Source of the DNA: Synergistaceae bacterium | GTDB lineage: Bacteria; Synergistota; Synergistia; Synergistales; Aminobacteriaceae | DNA length: 62,529 nt | Assembly (NCBI GenBank): GCA_017444345.1 | Contig: JAFSWW010000086.1 | Coordinates: forward strand, 1-62,529 | Direction: 5' to 3' | In this document: one piece after another, positions 1 through 9,168 of the stretch | Position numbering within the stretch: position 1 is the stretch's first letter | Layout of the letters: every line of letters begins with the position of its first letter | The notes under the pieces: model-generated | Seen by the model: the letters and a program-made list of their open reading frames with translations, nothing else | Told to the model about the DNA's origin: nothing | The model's database searches: none | Translations under genes and position numbers: made by a program

Positions 1-122
1 ATTACCGTTATATTTCCTGTCATTTCCTGAGATGAAGAGTAAACGCGTTAAAACTATATATCAAGTTCCGACCGGTATTATATTATACATAATGGCCGAG
101 ATAGTAGAGTAATAGCGTGTTT

Positions 123-167
123 TTTCCGCCGCCGACGGGGTGGGCGGGTGGGAGGAGGCGGCGGAAA
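123..167. repeat. GC-rich hairpin with G-quadruplex loop, copy 1
   Basis: An 11-bp perfect stem (123-133 with 157-167) closes a 23-base loop. On the plus strand the loop holds four G-runs separated by single bases (137-140, 142-144, 146-148, 150-152), the textbook layout for a very stable parallel G-quadruplex. It lies just past the end of the minus-strand fucO gene, whose transcript would carry the C-rich strand. The loop shares 19 identical bases with the element at 30481-30515. The minus-strand hairpin is followed by A rather than T, so a simple intrinsic terminator for fucO is not clear. The rest of 1-179 shows no gene. Confidence 0.7.
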
Positions 168-179
168 TAAAATTTTTTG

Positions 180-1329
180 TTACATCATACTGCGATAAAG
201 TGCTTTGATCTCTTCAACGTTTGTGTCTCTAGGATTGCCCGGGCAGCAGGCATCAGCAAACGCGCTGTCACTCAAGAATTGAATATCTGACTCCTTAAGA
301 ATGCCTTTGAGATCCGGAGCGATTCCTACATCTGCAGAAAGTTTTTTCACGGCTTTAATAGTTGCTTGTGCTGCCTCGTCGTCATTCATTGAGTCGATTC
401 CGTCAACTCCCATTGCTTTGCCGATTGCCCTGTAACGCTTCCCTGCGGCCGGTGCATTATATTCGAGTCCATAGGGCAGAATTATTGCACATGCTACACC
501 GTGCGGAGTGTCATATAACGCGCTTAACCCGTGAGCCATGCTGTGAACGATTCCGAGTCCCACGTTTGAGAATCCCATTCCCGCAATATATTGTCCGAGT
601 GCCATTCCCTCGCGTCCTTCAGGTGTACCTTCTACTGCGCCGCGTAAACTATGAGATATTAATTTTATGGCCTCAAGATGGAACATATCACTAATTGCGC
701 AATGTCCTTTTGTGATATAGCCTTCTATTGCGTGAGTAAGTGCGTCCATTCCTGTAGACGCTGTTAATCCCTTGGGCATTGAAGACATCATATCAGGGTC
801 AACTACTGCGATTTCCGGAATGTCGTTCGTGTCGACACATACAAATTTGCGTTTTTTCTCTACGTCGGTGATTACATAATTAATCGTAACTTCTGCGGCT
901 GTTCCTGCTGTAGTAGGCACTGCAATTGTGAATACTGCGTGAGTCTTAGTAGGTGCAACGCCTTCAAGAGATCTTACATCGGCAAATTCAGGATTATTAA
1001 TAATTATTCCGATTGCCTTAGCTGTGTCCATTGATGAGCCCGCCCCCAATTGCTACGATTGAGTCAGCATTTGCCTTCTTGAAAGCTGCGACTCCGTTCT
1101 GAACGTTTTCGATCGTAGGATTGGGCTTAATATCGCTGTAGATTTCATAAGCAATTCCGGCCTTGTCAAGTAAATCAGTAACTTTTTTTGCGACTCCGAA
1201 TTTGATTAAACTAGCGTCAGTGCACACAAAAACTTTCTTTTTTCCGCGCGCTTTGAGTTCAGGAGCGATATTTTCGATTGCACCCTTACCATGATAAGAA
1301 ATAGTGTTTAATACAATACGATCTGCCAT
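180..1329 (-). pseudogene. fucO: Lactaldehyde reductase (FucO-type iron alcohol dehydrogenase), frameshifted
   Basis: This is a group III iron-dependent alcohol dehydrogenase that would reduce lactaldehyde to 1,2-propanediol with NADH. It is read in two overlapping frames. The N-terminal part (1329 to about 1040) breaks right after VAIGGG, and the rest resumes at SSMDTAKAIGII in the next frame. Removing one base near 1038-1045 (a G/C-rich stretch) restores a 382-residue protein, the family's normal length. The join and the stretch PTTAGTAAEVTINYVITD closely match E. coli FucO as I recall it. Metal ligands are visible in GMDALTHAIEG, VHSMAHGL and TPHGVA. It is last in a four-gene minus-strand run after rhaD, which makes lactaldehyde. 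The break may be a real mutation or a base-calling error. Confidence 0.88.
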
Positions 1330-1375
1330 GTAAAAAACTTCTCCCCTTCTGTATAAATATATAATATTGCTGTGA

Positions 1376-2188
1376 TTAAGATAAATAGCCGTCTCGTGGC
1401 TTTACGTTAAATTTTACTGCTAAATCCCGCAAATTTTCATCAGTTATATTATTGACTCTGGGTAAATGGGCAATCTTCAAATAAATTTCTGCTGCCTTCT
1501 CTGCTGTCTCTATTAAGCCAAATGAATCGTCTAAACTTTGACCCGCTGCATAAATTCCATGTTGAGCCCATATAATGAGTCGTGAAGTCTTGAATTTTTC
1601 CGCAGTAGCTTGGCCGATCTCATTAGTTCCACAGAGCATCCACGGGAGAATATTGACTCCATCGGGGAAGATTATAATTGACTCCGTGCACATTTGCCAA
1701 AGAGTCCGCGTAAATTCACGTTCATTTAGTGAATGTACATAAGTCATAGCGAGTAAATTAGTCGGGTGGCAGTGTAAAATCACTCGGTTATTAGGATTTA
1801 TAGCGAGCCTTACAGAATGACTCATCATATGAGCAGGAAATTCGCTCGTAAATTTGCCCCCGTCAGTCAAGCCCCATAAAAGCCGCGCGACTTTGCCATT
1901 ATCTACAATCTTGAATAATCCTAAATTTTCAGCGGGGTTATACTGAGTATTCTTGAAATATTTGCCCGTCCCAGTAACAAGAAAATATTTATTATTCAGA
2001 GTCGGAGCTTCAAAGCCGGTCGGAATCTCTCGAGTAAATTTGTTTACGTCGCAATAATCGCTAATTTCTGACTCAGTCAATAATAATGACAGATTGCCCG
2101 AATTTCTCTCGTCCCATCCGTGATTATACATGTTTGTAAGAGTCCGAGTTATCTCAATTATAAAATTTGCCGTCAAAATATCCTTCAT
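1376..2188 (-). CDS. rhaD: Rhamnulose-1-phosphate aldolase
   Basis: A 270-residue class II aldolase of the RhaD type. The enzyme cleaves L-rhamnulose-1-phosphate into dihydroxyacetone phosphate and L-lactaldehyde. Visible family features are GWDERNSGNLS near residues 24-34, the catalytic glutamate region TSEFPAH (E116), the zinc-binding HCH at 139-141 and a third histidine at about 210 (AQHGIY). Length matches E. coli RhaD (274). It sits 46 bases before fucO, which disposes of lactaldehyde. Isomerase RhaA and kinase RhaB are not in the window. The aminotransferase and glycosyltransferase lie 25-50 bases upstream in the same direction, so one transcript is likely. Confidence 0.93.
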   Translation of the reverse strand: MKDILTANFIIEITRTLTNMYNHGWDERNSGNLSLLLTESEISDYCDVNKFTREIPTGFEAPTLNNKYFLVTGTGKYFKNTQYNPAENLGLFKIVDNGKVARLLWGLTDGGKFTSEFPAHMMSHSVRLAINPNNRVILHCHPTNLLAMTYVHSLNEREFTRTLWQMCTESIIIFPDGVNILPWMLCGTNEIGQATAEKFKTSRLIIWAQHGIYAAGQSLDDSFGLIETAEKAAEIYLKIAHLPRVNNITDENLRDLAVKFNVKPRDGYLS

Positions 2189-2213
2189 GATTATACATGC
2201 TTTCTTATTAATA

Positions 2214-3323
2214 TTAATATTTACAGATTAATATAATATCGCAGATTTTATCTACAATTTTCAAATCTAAGTCTGCATACATCGGAAGAGTTAAGACTCG
2301 GCGGCTTATGTGTAAGGCTGTCGGAGTCTGCATTACGTCAAATTGTCTGTGAAATGCCGTAAAAGTATTAGTCAACGGATAAAAATATTTTCTCGCAAAT
2401 ATATTATTATCAGCGAGTTTATCAAATACTTCTGCCCGGCTTGCACCGAACTGCTTTTCTTCAAAGATTACAGGGAAGTATGCATAATTAGGCTTTACGT
2501 GATTTTGAATCGCATTGAGTCTAATTCCTTCAACATTGCCCAGACGTTCAGAATAACGCTCAAAGACTCGTTTACGTTTAGAGATTTCGCCTTCCAAGTG
2601 CCGCAAATTGCAAAGTCCCATAGCCGCACAAAATTCGTTCATTTTAGCATTTGAACCTACTGCGCTTACTTCTTCAGGGCCGTGAATACCGAAATTTTTG
2701 AGCTCGTATAAAATATTTGCTAGACTCTTATCTTTGAAGCACACTGCTCCGCCCTCAATGCTGTTAAAAACTTTTGTTGCGTGGAAACTGAAACATGACG
2801 CGTCGCCAAAAGTCCCCGTGCTTTTGCCTTTATAGGTCTCCCCGAAAGTGTGAGCAGCGTCGTATATTACTTTGAGTTCGTATTTTTTCGCGAGTCTGTC
2901 AATTTCTTCAACGTTGCAAATATTTCCGTAGACATGGACGGGCATAATTGCGCAGGTTTTATCAGTTATGAGGCGTTCAATTTTTTCAGTGTCGATCGTG
3001 AAGTCATTGCTATTTATATCGCAGAATACAGGGGTGAGTCCATTTCTTATAATTGCATGAGTAGTTGACGCAAAAGTAAATGGAGTAGTTATGACTTCTC
3101 CCTGAAGATTCATAGCCTGTAGAGTTAATTCAAGTGCCATGTGTCCATTTGTGAGGAGTTCTACATTTTCGACACCGAGAAATTTTTGCAGCTCGCATTG
3201 AAATTGTTTGTGTTTATCGCCCATATTTGTCAGCCAGTGTGAGTCAAATATAGATTTTAACTCGTTCATGTATTCGTCAAGTTCGGGAATTGATGAGCGT
3301 GTAACTAAAATTTGTTCTGACAT
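2214..3323 (-). CDS. DegT/DnrJ/EryC1-family sugar aminotransferase
   Basis: A 369-residue PLP-dependent aminotransferase that would put an amino group on a keto-sugar nucleotide, as in surface polysaccharide synthesis. The PLP lysine is K184 in SFHATKVFNS, and the cofactor aspartate/histidine are in IYDAAHTFGE (about 154-160). The opening, with TRSSIPELDEYM and SHWLTNMG, resembles VioA-type dTDP-4-keto-6-deoxyglucose 4-aminotransferases, but I would not fix the substrate from this. The start is supported by a TAGGAG site 9 bases upstream. It follows the glycosyltransferase by 24 bases and precedes rhaD by 25. Co-transcription with a degradative aldolase is unusual. Confidence 0.88.
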   Translation of the reverse strand: MSEQILVTRSSIPELDEYMNELKSIFDSHWLTNMGDKHKQFQCELQKFLGVENVELLTNGHMALELTLQAMNLQGEVITTPFTFASTTHAIIRNGLTPVFCDINSNDFTIDTEKIERLITDKTCAIMPVHVYGNICNVEEIDRLAKKYELKVIYDAAHTFGETYKGKSTGTFGDASCFSFHATKVFNSIEGGAVCFKDKSLANILYELKNFGIHGPEEVSAVGSNAKMNEFCAAMGLCNLRHLEGEISKRKRVFERYSERLGNVEGIRLNAIQNHVKPNYAYFPVIFEEKQFGASRAEVFDKLADNNIFARKYFYPLTNTFTAFHRQFDVMQTPTALHISRRVLTLPMYADLDLKIVDKICDIILICKY

Positions 3324-3347
3324 GATGAGACTCCTATAATTATAAAT

Positions 3348-4343
3348 TTATTTTTTGCCGATTATAACTCTAAAAATTTTTTTAGCAACTCTGTAGGCAG
3401 CATAAAACGGAAAAGCAGCGTAAATAAAGCATGGAATATTTTTCAGATGATAGCAAGGATTGAGATGTGCCTCATTTATGATTGAACGATGAGACTTAAC
3501 GCGGGCTCTTAATTCCCAATACAGTACAAACAAGTATTTATAATAATGCTTTTTCCCGAAATAATGTTCAAGCATTCTATAAATTTCACTTCGCCAGAGT
3601 ATATGATCTGCTTCGAGTTCAAATTTAGGCAATCTTGCCATGCGTGCGCTATATGAATCCCCCTCGTCTCTAATAAATCTATATGTTGTAAATATTTGGC
3701 TGAAATAGTGAACTCTTCCTAAATGAACCAGAATCGCAATAAGCTGCTGATCACCTACATTCCCCCTCAGAGACACATAAAAATTTATTTCGTCAGATGT
3801 CATAAACCGCCAAAAATTTCTATGAACACATGTTGCTAATTGATGTCTGACTCCCATTATATAATTTCTGGGATAATCCCCTTCATTATACATTATGTGC
3901 TTTATTTCTTCGTTTAATCTATTTATCGTTTTCCAATTGCTATAAACGCCTATGCAGTCAGGGTTATTTTCGAGATAATCGACTTGAATCTGCAATTTAT
4001 TCTCGTCAATCCAATAATCATCGCATTCACAATAAGCTATATATTTGCCGGTGAAATATTGAATCATGTTCTGAAAAAATGTTTTGCCGTGAAGTATGCA
4101 GTTACTTTCTTCAATAATTGCCGTGATATTTGGATTCTCTGACGCATAACGCCGTATTATTTCAGCACTTGAGTCCGGTGAAGCATCATCATGAATCAGA
4201 ATATTTACAGGAAAATTTGTTTTCTGCATTAAGACGCTTTTAATGGCCTGATCGATATATTTTTCATGATTGTAGCAGAGCATATAAACTGTTACTGAAG
4301 GCGGGCGTTTATCTCGTTCTATAATTTCAGGAAGCGTAATCAT
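3348..4343 (-). CDS. Family 2 glycosyltransferase
   Basis: A 331-residue GT-A fold transferase. The N-terminal nucleotide-sugar domain starts with SVTVYMLCYNHEKYIDQAIKS; HDDASPDSSAEII and the metal-binding region CECDDYW (about residue 109) are typical of family 2. The C-terminal 150 residues are basic and aromatic, without an obvious membrane domain. It probably adds one sugar to a surface glycan, with unknown donor. It is first in a minus-strand run with the DegT aminotransferase. A good CAGGAGG site precedes the ATG. A six-copy GCAA repeat lies about 85 bases upstream of the start. Confidence 0.85.
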   Translation of the reverse strand: MITLPEIIERDKRPPSVTVYMLCYNHEKYIDQAIKSVLMQKTNFPVNILIHDDASPDSSAEIIRRYASENPNITAIIEESNCILHGKTFFQNMIQYFTGKYIAYCECDDYWIDENKLQIQVDYLENNPDCIGVYSNWKTINRLNEEIKHIMYNEGDYPRNYIMGVRHQLATCVHRNFWRFMTSDEINFYVSLRGNVGDQQLIAILVHLGRVHYFSQIFTTYRFIRDEGDSYSARMARLPKFELEADHILWRSEIYRMLEHYFGKKHYYKYLFVLYWELRARVKSHRSIINEAHLNPCYHLKNIPCFIYAAFPFYAAYRVAKKIFRVIIGKK

Positions 4344-4425
4344 TAATTAATTGCCTCCTGAATCTTAATTAGCAGGAATCGCGAAATATTTAGAGAACTT
4401 ACCGGAAATTTAAGGCAATAGAGTC

Positions 4426-4450
4426 GCAAGCAAGCAAGCAAGCAAGCAAG
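4426..4450. repeat. Tetranucleotide repeat (GCAA)6
   Basis: Six perfect copies of GCAA plus one G in the 269-base divergent space between the glycosyltransferase (minus) and the symporter (plus). Such tracts change length by slippage; here that would alter promoter or leader spacing rather than a reading frame. I see no longer open frame through it that joins either gene. The rest of this intergenic space is AT-rich with no recognised feature. Confidence 0.85.
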
Positions 4451-4612
4451 GCCCGTGAAATTCTTATCACTTGTCAATATCCTTTCTTGATAAATATAAT
4501 TTTACGTAATTATACAATAAAACAGTGTTTATATCTAAAAACTTGCAAGCCCTTTTTTTGTATGATATATTGCAATGAATTTTTCATTATGAGACAAGGA
4601 GTTTTGCATTAT

Positions 4613-6076
4613 ATGAATTTACAAGAAGTCAGCGTGTTTATAATTTATTTGTTATTCATGCTAGCGGTCGGAGTTTATTTCTTTTTCCGCGATAAAAACC
4701 AGTCAGAAAAAGGCTATTTCTTAGGAGATCGGAAAATGGGCGCGTGGGTTGCTGCGTTATCTGCCGGAGCTTCTGACATGAGCGCATGGGTGTTAATGGG
4801 TCTTCCCACGTCAATTTACGCAATGGGACTCGGCCAAGTTTGGATTTCAGTGGGACTCGCTATAGGATATTCTTTAAGCTGGATCTACGAGGCTCCGAGA
4901 CTGCGGGCTTTCTCGATTGCTGCGAATGATTCTATTACAGTCCCTCAATATTTGACTAATAGATTTTTATCAAAGTCTCGTGCATTGCAATTAATTTCGG
5001 CTGTAGTCTTTCTTGTTGCATATACGATTTATGCTGCGTCGAGTATTAAAGCCTGCGGGACATTATTTAACACAGTAACAGGGCTTGACACGACAATTGC
5101 GATGTATTTAGCGGCTGTTATAGTAATAAGCTACACATTTTTAGGCGGCTTCAGTGCTGTATCATGGACGGACTTTTTTCAGGGAATGTTAGTATTAGCG
5201 GCAATGTTAATAGTTCCCATTGTAGCAGCCACTATGTTAGAGTCAGGGGCAGCAAATAAAATCGCTGTAGAGACTCCAAATTACTGGAATATTTTTTCAA
5301 GCTGGCAGGATATAGCCTCCGGACTCGGCTGGGGACTTGGATATTTCGGAATGCCGCATATTATAATTAGATTCATGTCAATTAAATCACAGCATGAGTT
5401 AAGGAAATCGGCAAAAATCGGAATTTCATGGACGTTAATAATATTAATTTTCGCCGGTTTAGTCGGAGTAATAGGCAGAATGTTTATAGGCTTTGACGAG
5501 ACAGTAAATAATAACTCGCTTGTATTTGTCGTAATGACTCGTAGAATTTTCCATGCTGTAGTGTCAGGAGTATTGCTTTCTGCTGTTCTTGCTGCGGCGA
5601 TGAGTACTGCTGACAGTCAATTATTAGCGGCTGCGAGTGCTTTTGCGTCAGATGTATATCGACCTGTAATTCGTAAGGACAAAGCGGGAAGTCGTGAAAT
5701 GCTCTGGGCTGGCCGTATAGTAGTATTATTAATTGCGGTTGCAGCTTTATTTATAGCCTCGAATCCAAATGCGGGCTCAATAATGGCTCTTGTATCAAAT
5801 GCATGGGGAGTTTTCGGAGCAGCTTTCGGGCCTGCAATAATGCTTAGTTTATTCTGGAGAAGATTTACATTTTCAGGTGCGGCAGTCGGAGTCTTTGTCG
5901 GTGCAGTAGTAGATATTTGCTGGTTTAATTACATGTCTCACACTGGAGTTTATGAGATTATACCGGGATTTTTCGCGGGATTGATCGCGGCCGTGATAGT
6001 GTCATTAATTTCTCCTGCGCCTTCAAAGGAAGTAACAGAATTATTTGATAAGGCCGTTGCTATGACGAACGAATAA
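4613..6076 (+). CDS. putP: Sodium/proline-type symporter (SSS family)
   Basis: A 487-residue polytopic membrane protein of the sodium:solute symporter family, importing a small solute, most likely proline, with Na+. The signature SAGASDMSAWVLMGLPTS (third-helix region) is close to that of PutP, as are FLGDRKMG near the N-terminus and SAVLAAAMSTADSQLL in the middle. About 12-13 hydrophobic helices are visible, and length matches PutP (502). The open frame extends upstream to 4487, but AAGGAG at 4596-4601 sits correctly for the ATG at 4613, and that methionine begins the first helix. It is a single gene, closed by the hairpin at 6101-6139. Confidence 0.88.
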   Translation: MNLQEVSVFIIYLLFMLAVGVYFFFRDKNQSEKGYFLGDRKMGAWVAALSAGASDMSAWVLMGLPTSIYAMGLGQVWISVGLAIGYSLSWIYEAPRLRAFSIAANDSITVPQYLTNRFLSKSRALQLISAVVFLVAYTIYAASSIKACGTLFNTVTGLDTTIAMYLAAVIVISYTFLGGFSAVSWTDFFQGMLVLAAMLIVPIVAATMLESGAANKIAVETPNYWNIFSSWQDIASGLGWGLGYFGMPHIIIRFMSIKSQHELRKSAKIGISWTLIILIFAGLVGVIGRMFIGFDETVNNNSLVFVVMTRRIFHAVVSGVLLSAVLAAAMSTADSQLLAAASAFASDVYRPVIRKDKAGSREMLWAGRIVVLLIAVAALFIASNPNAGSIMALVSNAWGVFGAAFGPAIMLSLFWRRFTFSGAAVGVFVGAVVDICWFNYMSHTGVYEIIPGFFAGLIAAVIVSLISPAPSKEVTELFDKAVAMTNE

Positions 6077-6100
6077 AAATTTTTATAGAATTCTCGCATA

Positions 6101-6145
6101 ATAAAACCGGGTTTGTGATTTCCACTTGCCCGGCTTTATTTTATT
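6101..6145. terminator. Bidirectional intrinsic terminator
   Basis: The stem ATAAAACCGGG (6101-6111) pairs with CCCGGCTTTAT (6129-6139), with one mismatch and a 17-base loop, and is followed by a T-rich tail. The minus-strand reading is also T-rich after the stem, so it can serve both the symporter gene and the convergent TRAP operon. Confidence 0.75.
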
Positions 6146-6174
6146 TATTTAATCGCAAATGAATGAATTAATCT

Positions 6175-7254
6175 CTAATCTTCCGGCTTTTCTGCTGGAG
6201 TCTCGGTTTGAGTCGGCTCACTAACAGGGGCGGGATTATTTTTTGCTGCTACTTCTTCGAGACTTTTTTCTAGTACACTTCCGAGTCCGTTCGTAGCGTT
6301 GTCGATTCTCCGATAAAGATCTCTAACTCCCTGCAAAGCAAGTACATCGCTGAAAAATGAATTAGGATACTCTATTATAGTCATGCCGCCTGCTTTGAGT
6401 TTCTCTTTATTGACTTTGTCGATCTGCTCGAGTCTCGGGCGCATTTCCTGTAACGCGTCTGCAACTGCCTTATTTAATACTGCTTTATGCTCGGGCTTGA
6501 GTGCCTGATAAATTTTATCGTTTATGCAAATTTGATTACAGTATAAAATATGATTCGTGCAGGCTAAATATTTCTGTACTTCCTCGAAATGTGCCGACGC
6601 GCAAGTATCAGCCGCATTTTCTTGAGCCTGAATAGTTCCATTTTGAAGCGAGATATATACTTCAGCCCATGCAAGGGGAGTCGGTTCTGCTCCGATTGCC
6701 GTCCAGAAAGTCATATGATTCGCGTTCTCCATTGTACGAATCTGAAGTCCCCTAAAATCTGTAAGAGTCTGCAAATCCCTATTTGAAGTCGTGAGTCTGT
6801 ACGTTGCATTTTGCATGAATCCTAATAAATGCAAACCGGCTTTCTCGTATGCTTTAGAAATTTGCTTGTGAAATTCAGAGTCCCCGTTCAAAACTTTATC
6901 AATCGTATCGCCGTCATATCTAGCGAATACCATAGGCAAATCAAACACGGCCATTTCGGGAATAAATGACACTATAGGAGCCGTCTGACACACTGTGATT
7001 GCGATATAACCCTTTTGAGCCTGACGCAGTAAATCAGCATCTCCTCCGAGCTCGCCGTTTGGGAAGTAGTCAATTACTAAGCCGGAATTTGCTGCTTTTA
7101 CTTTGTCGCGAATTAATTCAGCAAAAACGTTACCAGCCGCGCCCTTCGCCGTAGTATCTGAAGTAATCAGCCATGTCTCATCAAATTCTGACGCAGCAAA
7201 GGCACAAGAACTCATTATAAATATTAATGCTGTCAGGGCAATAAATTTTTTCAT
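6175..7254 (-). CDS. dctP: TRAP transporter substrate-binding protein DctP
   Basis: A 359-residue periplasmic binding protein with a signal peptide (MKKFIALTALIF... cleaved near SCAFA-AS). The DctP fold is recognisable from PNGELGGDADLLRQAQKG, FRGLQIRTMENANH and LQNGTIQAQENA; in characterised members the conserved arginine of the RTM region binds the substrate carboxylate. This supports an organic acid as ligand. The last 25 residues are a Pro/Glu/Thr-rich tail not usual in the family. It is the last gene of the six-gene operon, 21 bases after DctM, with a GGGAG site 9 bases before the ATG. Confidence 0.93.
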   Translation of the reverse strand: MKKFIALTALIFIMSSCAFAASEFDETWLITSDTTAKGAAGNVFAELIRDKVKAANSGLVIDYFPNGELGGDADLLRQAQKGYIAITVCQTAPIVSFIPEMAVFDLPMVFARYDGDTIDKVLNGDSEFHKQISKAYEKAGLHLLGFMQNATYRLTTSNRDLQTLTDFRGLQIRTMENANHMTFWTAIGAEPTPLAWAEVYISLQNGTIQAQENAADTCASAHFEEVQKYLACTNHILYCNQICINDKIYQALKPEHKAVLNKAVADALQEMRPRLEQIDKVNKEKLKAGGMTIIEYPNSFFSDVLALQGVRDLYRRIDNATNGLGSVLEKSLEEVAAKNNPAPVSEPTQTETPAEKPED

Positions 7255-7275
7255 GATATTATCTCCCTTCTTAAA

Positions 7276-8565
7276 TTAACCTACAAGCCACGTGCTTATT
7301 TCAGGAACGTAGACAATAAGCGCGAGTGCCAGCAAGAAAGCAATTATAAACGGGACAGCTTTTTTCGCAACACTCATAGGCTGATCCTGTGAAATATTGC
7401 CGGCTACGAATAAATCAAGCCCGAACGGAGGTGTAGCAAGCCCGATCGATAAGCAGCAGACAAGGACGACTCCAAAATGCACGTCATTAACGCCGAGTGC
7501 CTTTACTGCCGGGAGCAAAACGGGAGCAAGTATAATAATTGCCGGGCCTGTGTCCATAATCATACCGAGAATCAAGAATATAATCGTGCAGATTGTCAAG
7601 ACAGAGAATGAGCTATGGAAGTTAGTAATAATGAATTCCTGAACTGCCGCCGTTGCATGTGTGAGTGATAATACACGCCCGAATGCCGTAGCAAATGCGA
7701 GTACAAATGCAAGTCCCCCGTATGTCTTTACTGAACTAATCAAGAAAGCAGGTAACGCACTGAATTTAATAGTACGTTCAATAAATAAGCACACGATTAT
7801 AGCATAAAAGACTGATACGACGGCCGCTTCTGTAGGAGTAAAGAATCCCGAATATATACCGCCTAAAATTATAATCGGACACATTAAGGCCCAGAAAGAA
7901 TCTTTAAACAATGCCCAGAAACCTTTTGAGCTTATTTCATTGAGTCTGTCTCTGATTTTTGCCTTGTCTTCACCCTTAGTAGCGCAGTAGAAAATAGCAT
8001 AAATCATCAGGAACACGCCGATCAAGATACCCGGAATAACTCCGCCTAAAAATAATTTTCCGGTTGATACGTCAGTTGCGAGTGAATAAAGCACAAAGGG
8101 AATTGACGGGGGAATAATGACTCCGAGACCTCCTGCGACTGCTATTAAACCTGCCGCCCATGTCTTGTCATAGCCTAAATCTACCATGAAGGGGACGCAC
8201 ATAGCTCCGACTGCTGCCGTTGTTGCCGGGCCTGATCCTGAAATAGCGCCGTAAAATAAACACGTCAATACAACTGCGCAAGGGACTCCGCCTGTGATTC
8301 TGCCGACAAAATACGAGAAAAAGTTAAATAATTTCTTGGATATTCCGCCTTCAGCCATTATGACTCCGCCTAAGATAAATAACGGGACTGCTAAAATCGG
8401 AGTCGAGTTCGCACCGCTCAAAGTATTATCAATTATTTGCGGAATTACACCGCCGCGAGCCATTAACAAAATCGGAGCTACTGAACCTAAAATCATACTG
8501 ACTCCGATCGGAATCGATAAAATTATTGCTACAAGAAATATTACAAAGACTAATAATGCTGCCAT
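7276..8565 (-). CDS. dctM: TRAP transporter large permease DctM
   Basis: A 429-residue membrane protein with about 12-13 hydrophobic segments. Family marks are GAISGSGPATTAAVGAMCVP, GVIIPPSIPFVLYSL and the C-terminal GLATPPFGLDLFVAG. It is the Na+-driven transport subunit working with DctP and DctQ in the inner membrane. It starts 3 bases after the dctQ stop, with a GAGGGGGG site upstream. The order Q-M-P is standard for three-part TRAP systems. Confidence 0.95.
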   Translation of the reverse strand: MAALLVFVIFLVAIILSIPIGVSMILGSVAPILLMARGGVIPQIIDNTLSGANSTPILAVPLFILGGVIMAEGGISKKLFNFFSYFVGRITGGVPCAVVLTCLFYGAISGSGPATTAAVGAMCVPFMVDLGYDKTWAAGLIAVAGGLGVIIPPSIPFVLYSLATDVSTGKLFLGGVIPGILIGVFLMIYAIFYCATKGEDKAKIRDRLNEISSKGFWALFKDSFWALMCPIIILGGIYSGFFTPTEAAVVSVFYAIIVCLFIERTIKFSALPAFLISSVKTYGGLAFVLAFATAFGRVLSLTHATAAVQEFIITNFHSSFSVLTICTIIFLILGMIMDTGPAIIILAPVLLPAVKALGVNDVHFGVVLVCCLSIGLATPPFGLDLFVAGNISQDQPMSVAKKAVPFIIAFLLALALIVYVPEISTWLVG

Positions 8566-8568
8566 TGT

Positions 8569-9141
8569 TTATTTGCCCCCCTCTGCTCTGAGTCCTGCTT
8601 CTGCCTCTGCTTTTGCGTCAAGTTGTGTCTGCTCAAGAGTAGTAAGCTCCTTCTCATTGAAATTCTTTAAGTGAATAAAGAACATCTGAATCGCCCTCAA
8701 TGTCGCAATAATGAACCCGAACAGCGCGACCGCATAAAGCCACCACATGGGCCATCCCATTGCGGGGGAAGTCTCGGCCTTTGCACCTTCTAACATTGTA
8801 CCGGCTGCCCAGTTTAAACACTCTATTGAATGATAAGCAAGAAGTGCCATACATAAAGCGACAATTACATCAACGCATAAATTTATAATTTTACGGAGAG
8901 TCTGAGGCAGTAAATCAATAATTACATTGACTCTAAGCATATTTCCTTTACGAATCGTGTAAGCAAGCGAGATAAATACGCTCATAATCCACATAAAACG
9001 CGAAAACTCTTCAGCCCAAGTTAATGACGGTATAAATGGAATCTTACGCACAACAACTTGTAACATCATGACGCACGAAATTAAAATCAAGAAAATGACC
9101 ATTAATGTTTCTTCGAAATGTTCATCGAGCCACTTAATCAA
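8569..9141 (-). CDS. dctQ: TRAP transporter small permease DctQ
   Basis: A 190-residue four-helix membrane protein with the DctQ pattern (LTWAEEFSRFMWIMSVF, YTIRKGNMLRVNVI). Helices lie at roughly 15-35, 45-65, 85-105 and 130-150. The C-terminal 40 residues are charged and Ala/Glu-rich. Start choice: an ATG exists at 9159, but an AAGGAGG site lies inside that extension and is 8 bases before a TTG at 9141, so TTG is the more likely start, giving MIKWLDEHFEE. TTG is a common start in this window. Confidence 0.88.
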   Translation of the reverse strand: MIKWLDEHFEETLMVIFLILISCVMMLQVVVRKIPFIPSLTWAEEFSRFMWIMSVFISLAYTIRKGNMLRVNVIIDLLPQTLRKIINLCVDVIVALCMALLAYHSIECLNWAAGTMLEGAKAETSPAMGWPMWWLYAVALFGFIIATLRAIQMFFIHLKNFNEKELTTLEQTQLDAKAEAEAGLRAEGGK

Positions 9142-9168
9142 TTTTATAACCTCCTTCATAAAATTTTA

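Noticed and set aside
1-122. End of an upstream gene at the left edge
   Set aside because: No frame with coding character was found in this stretch.
1021-3330. GAGTC as a Chi-like recombination word linked to the AddB-like gene
   Set aside because: Chi words are strand-biased; the count here is equal in both orientations (10 versus 11).
4487-4612. N-terminal 42-codon extension of the symporter
   Set aside because: It is not hydrophobic or conserved in PutP, and a good ribosome site serves the ATG at 4613.
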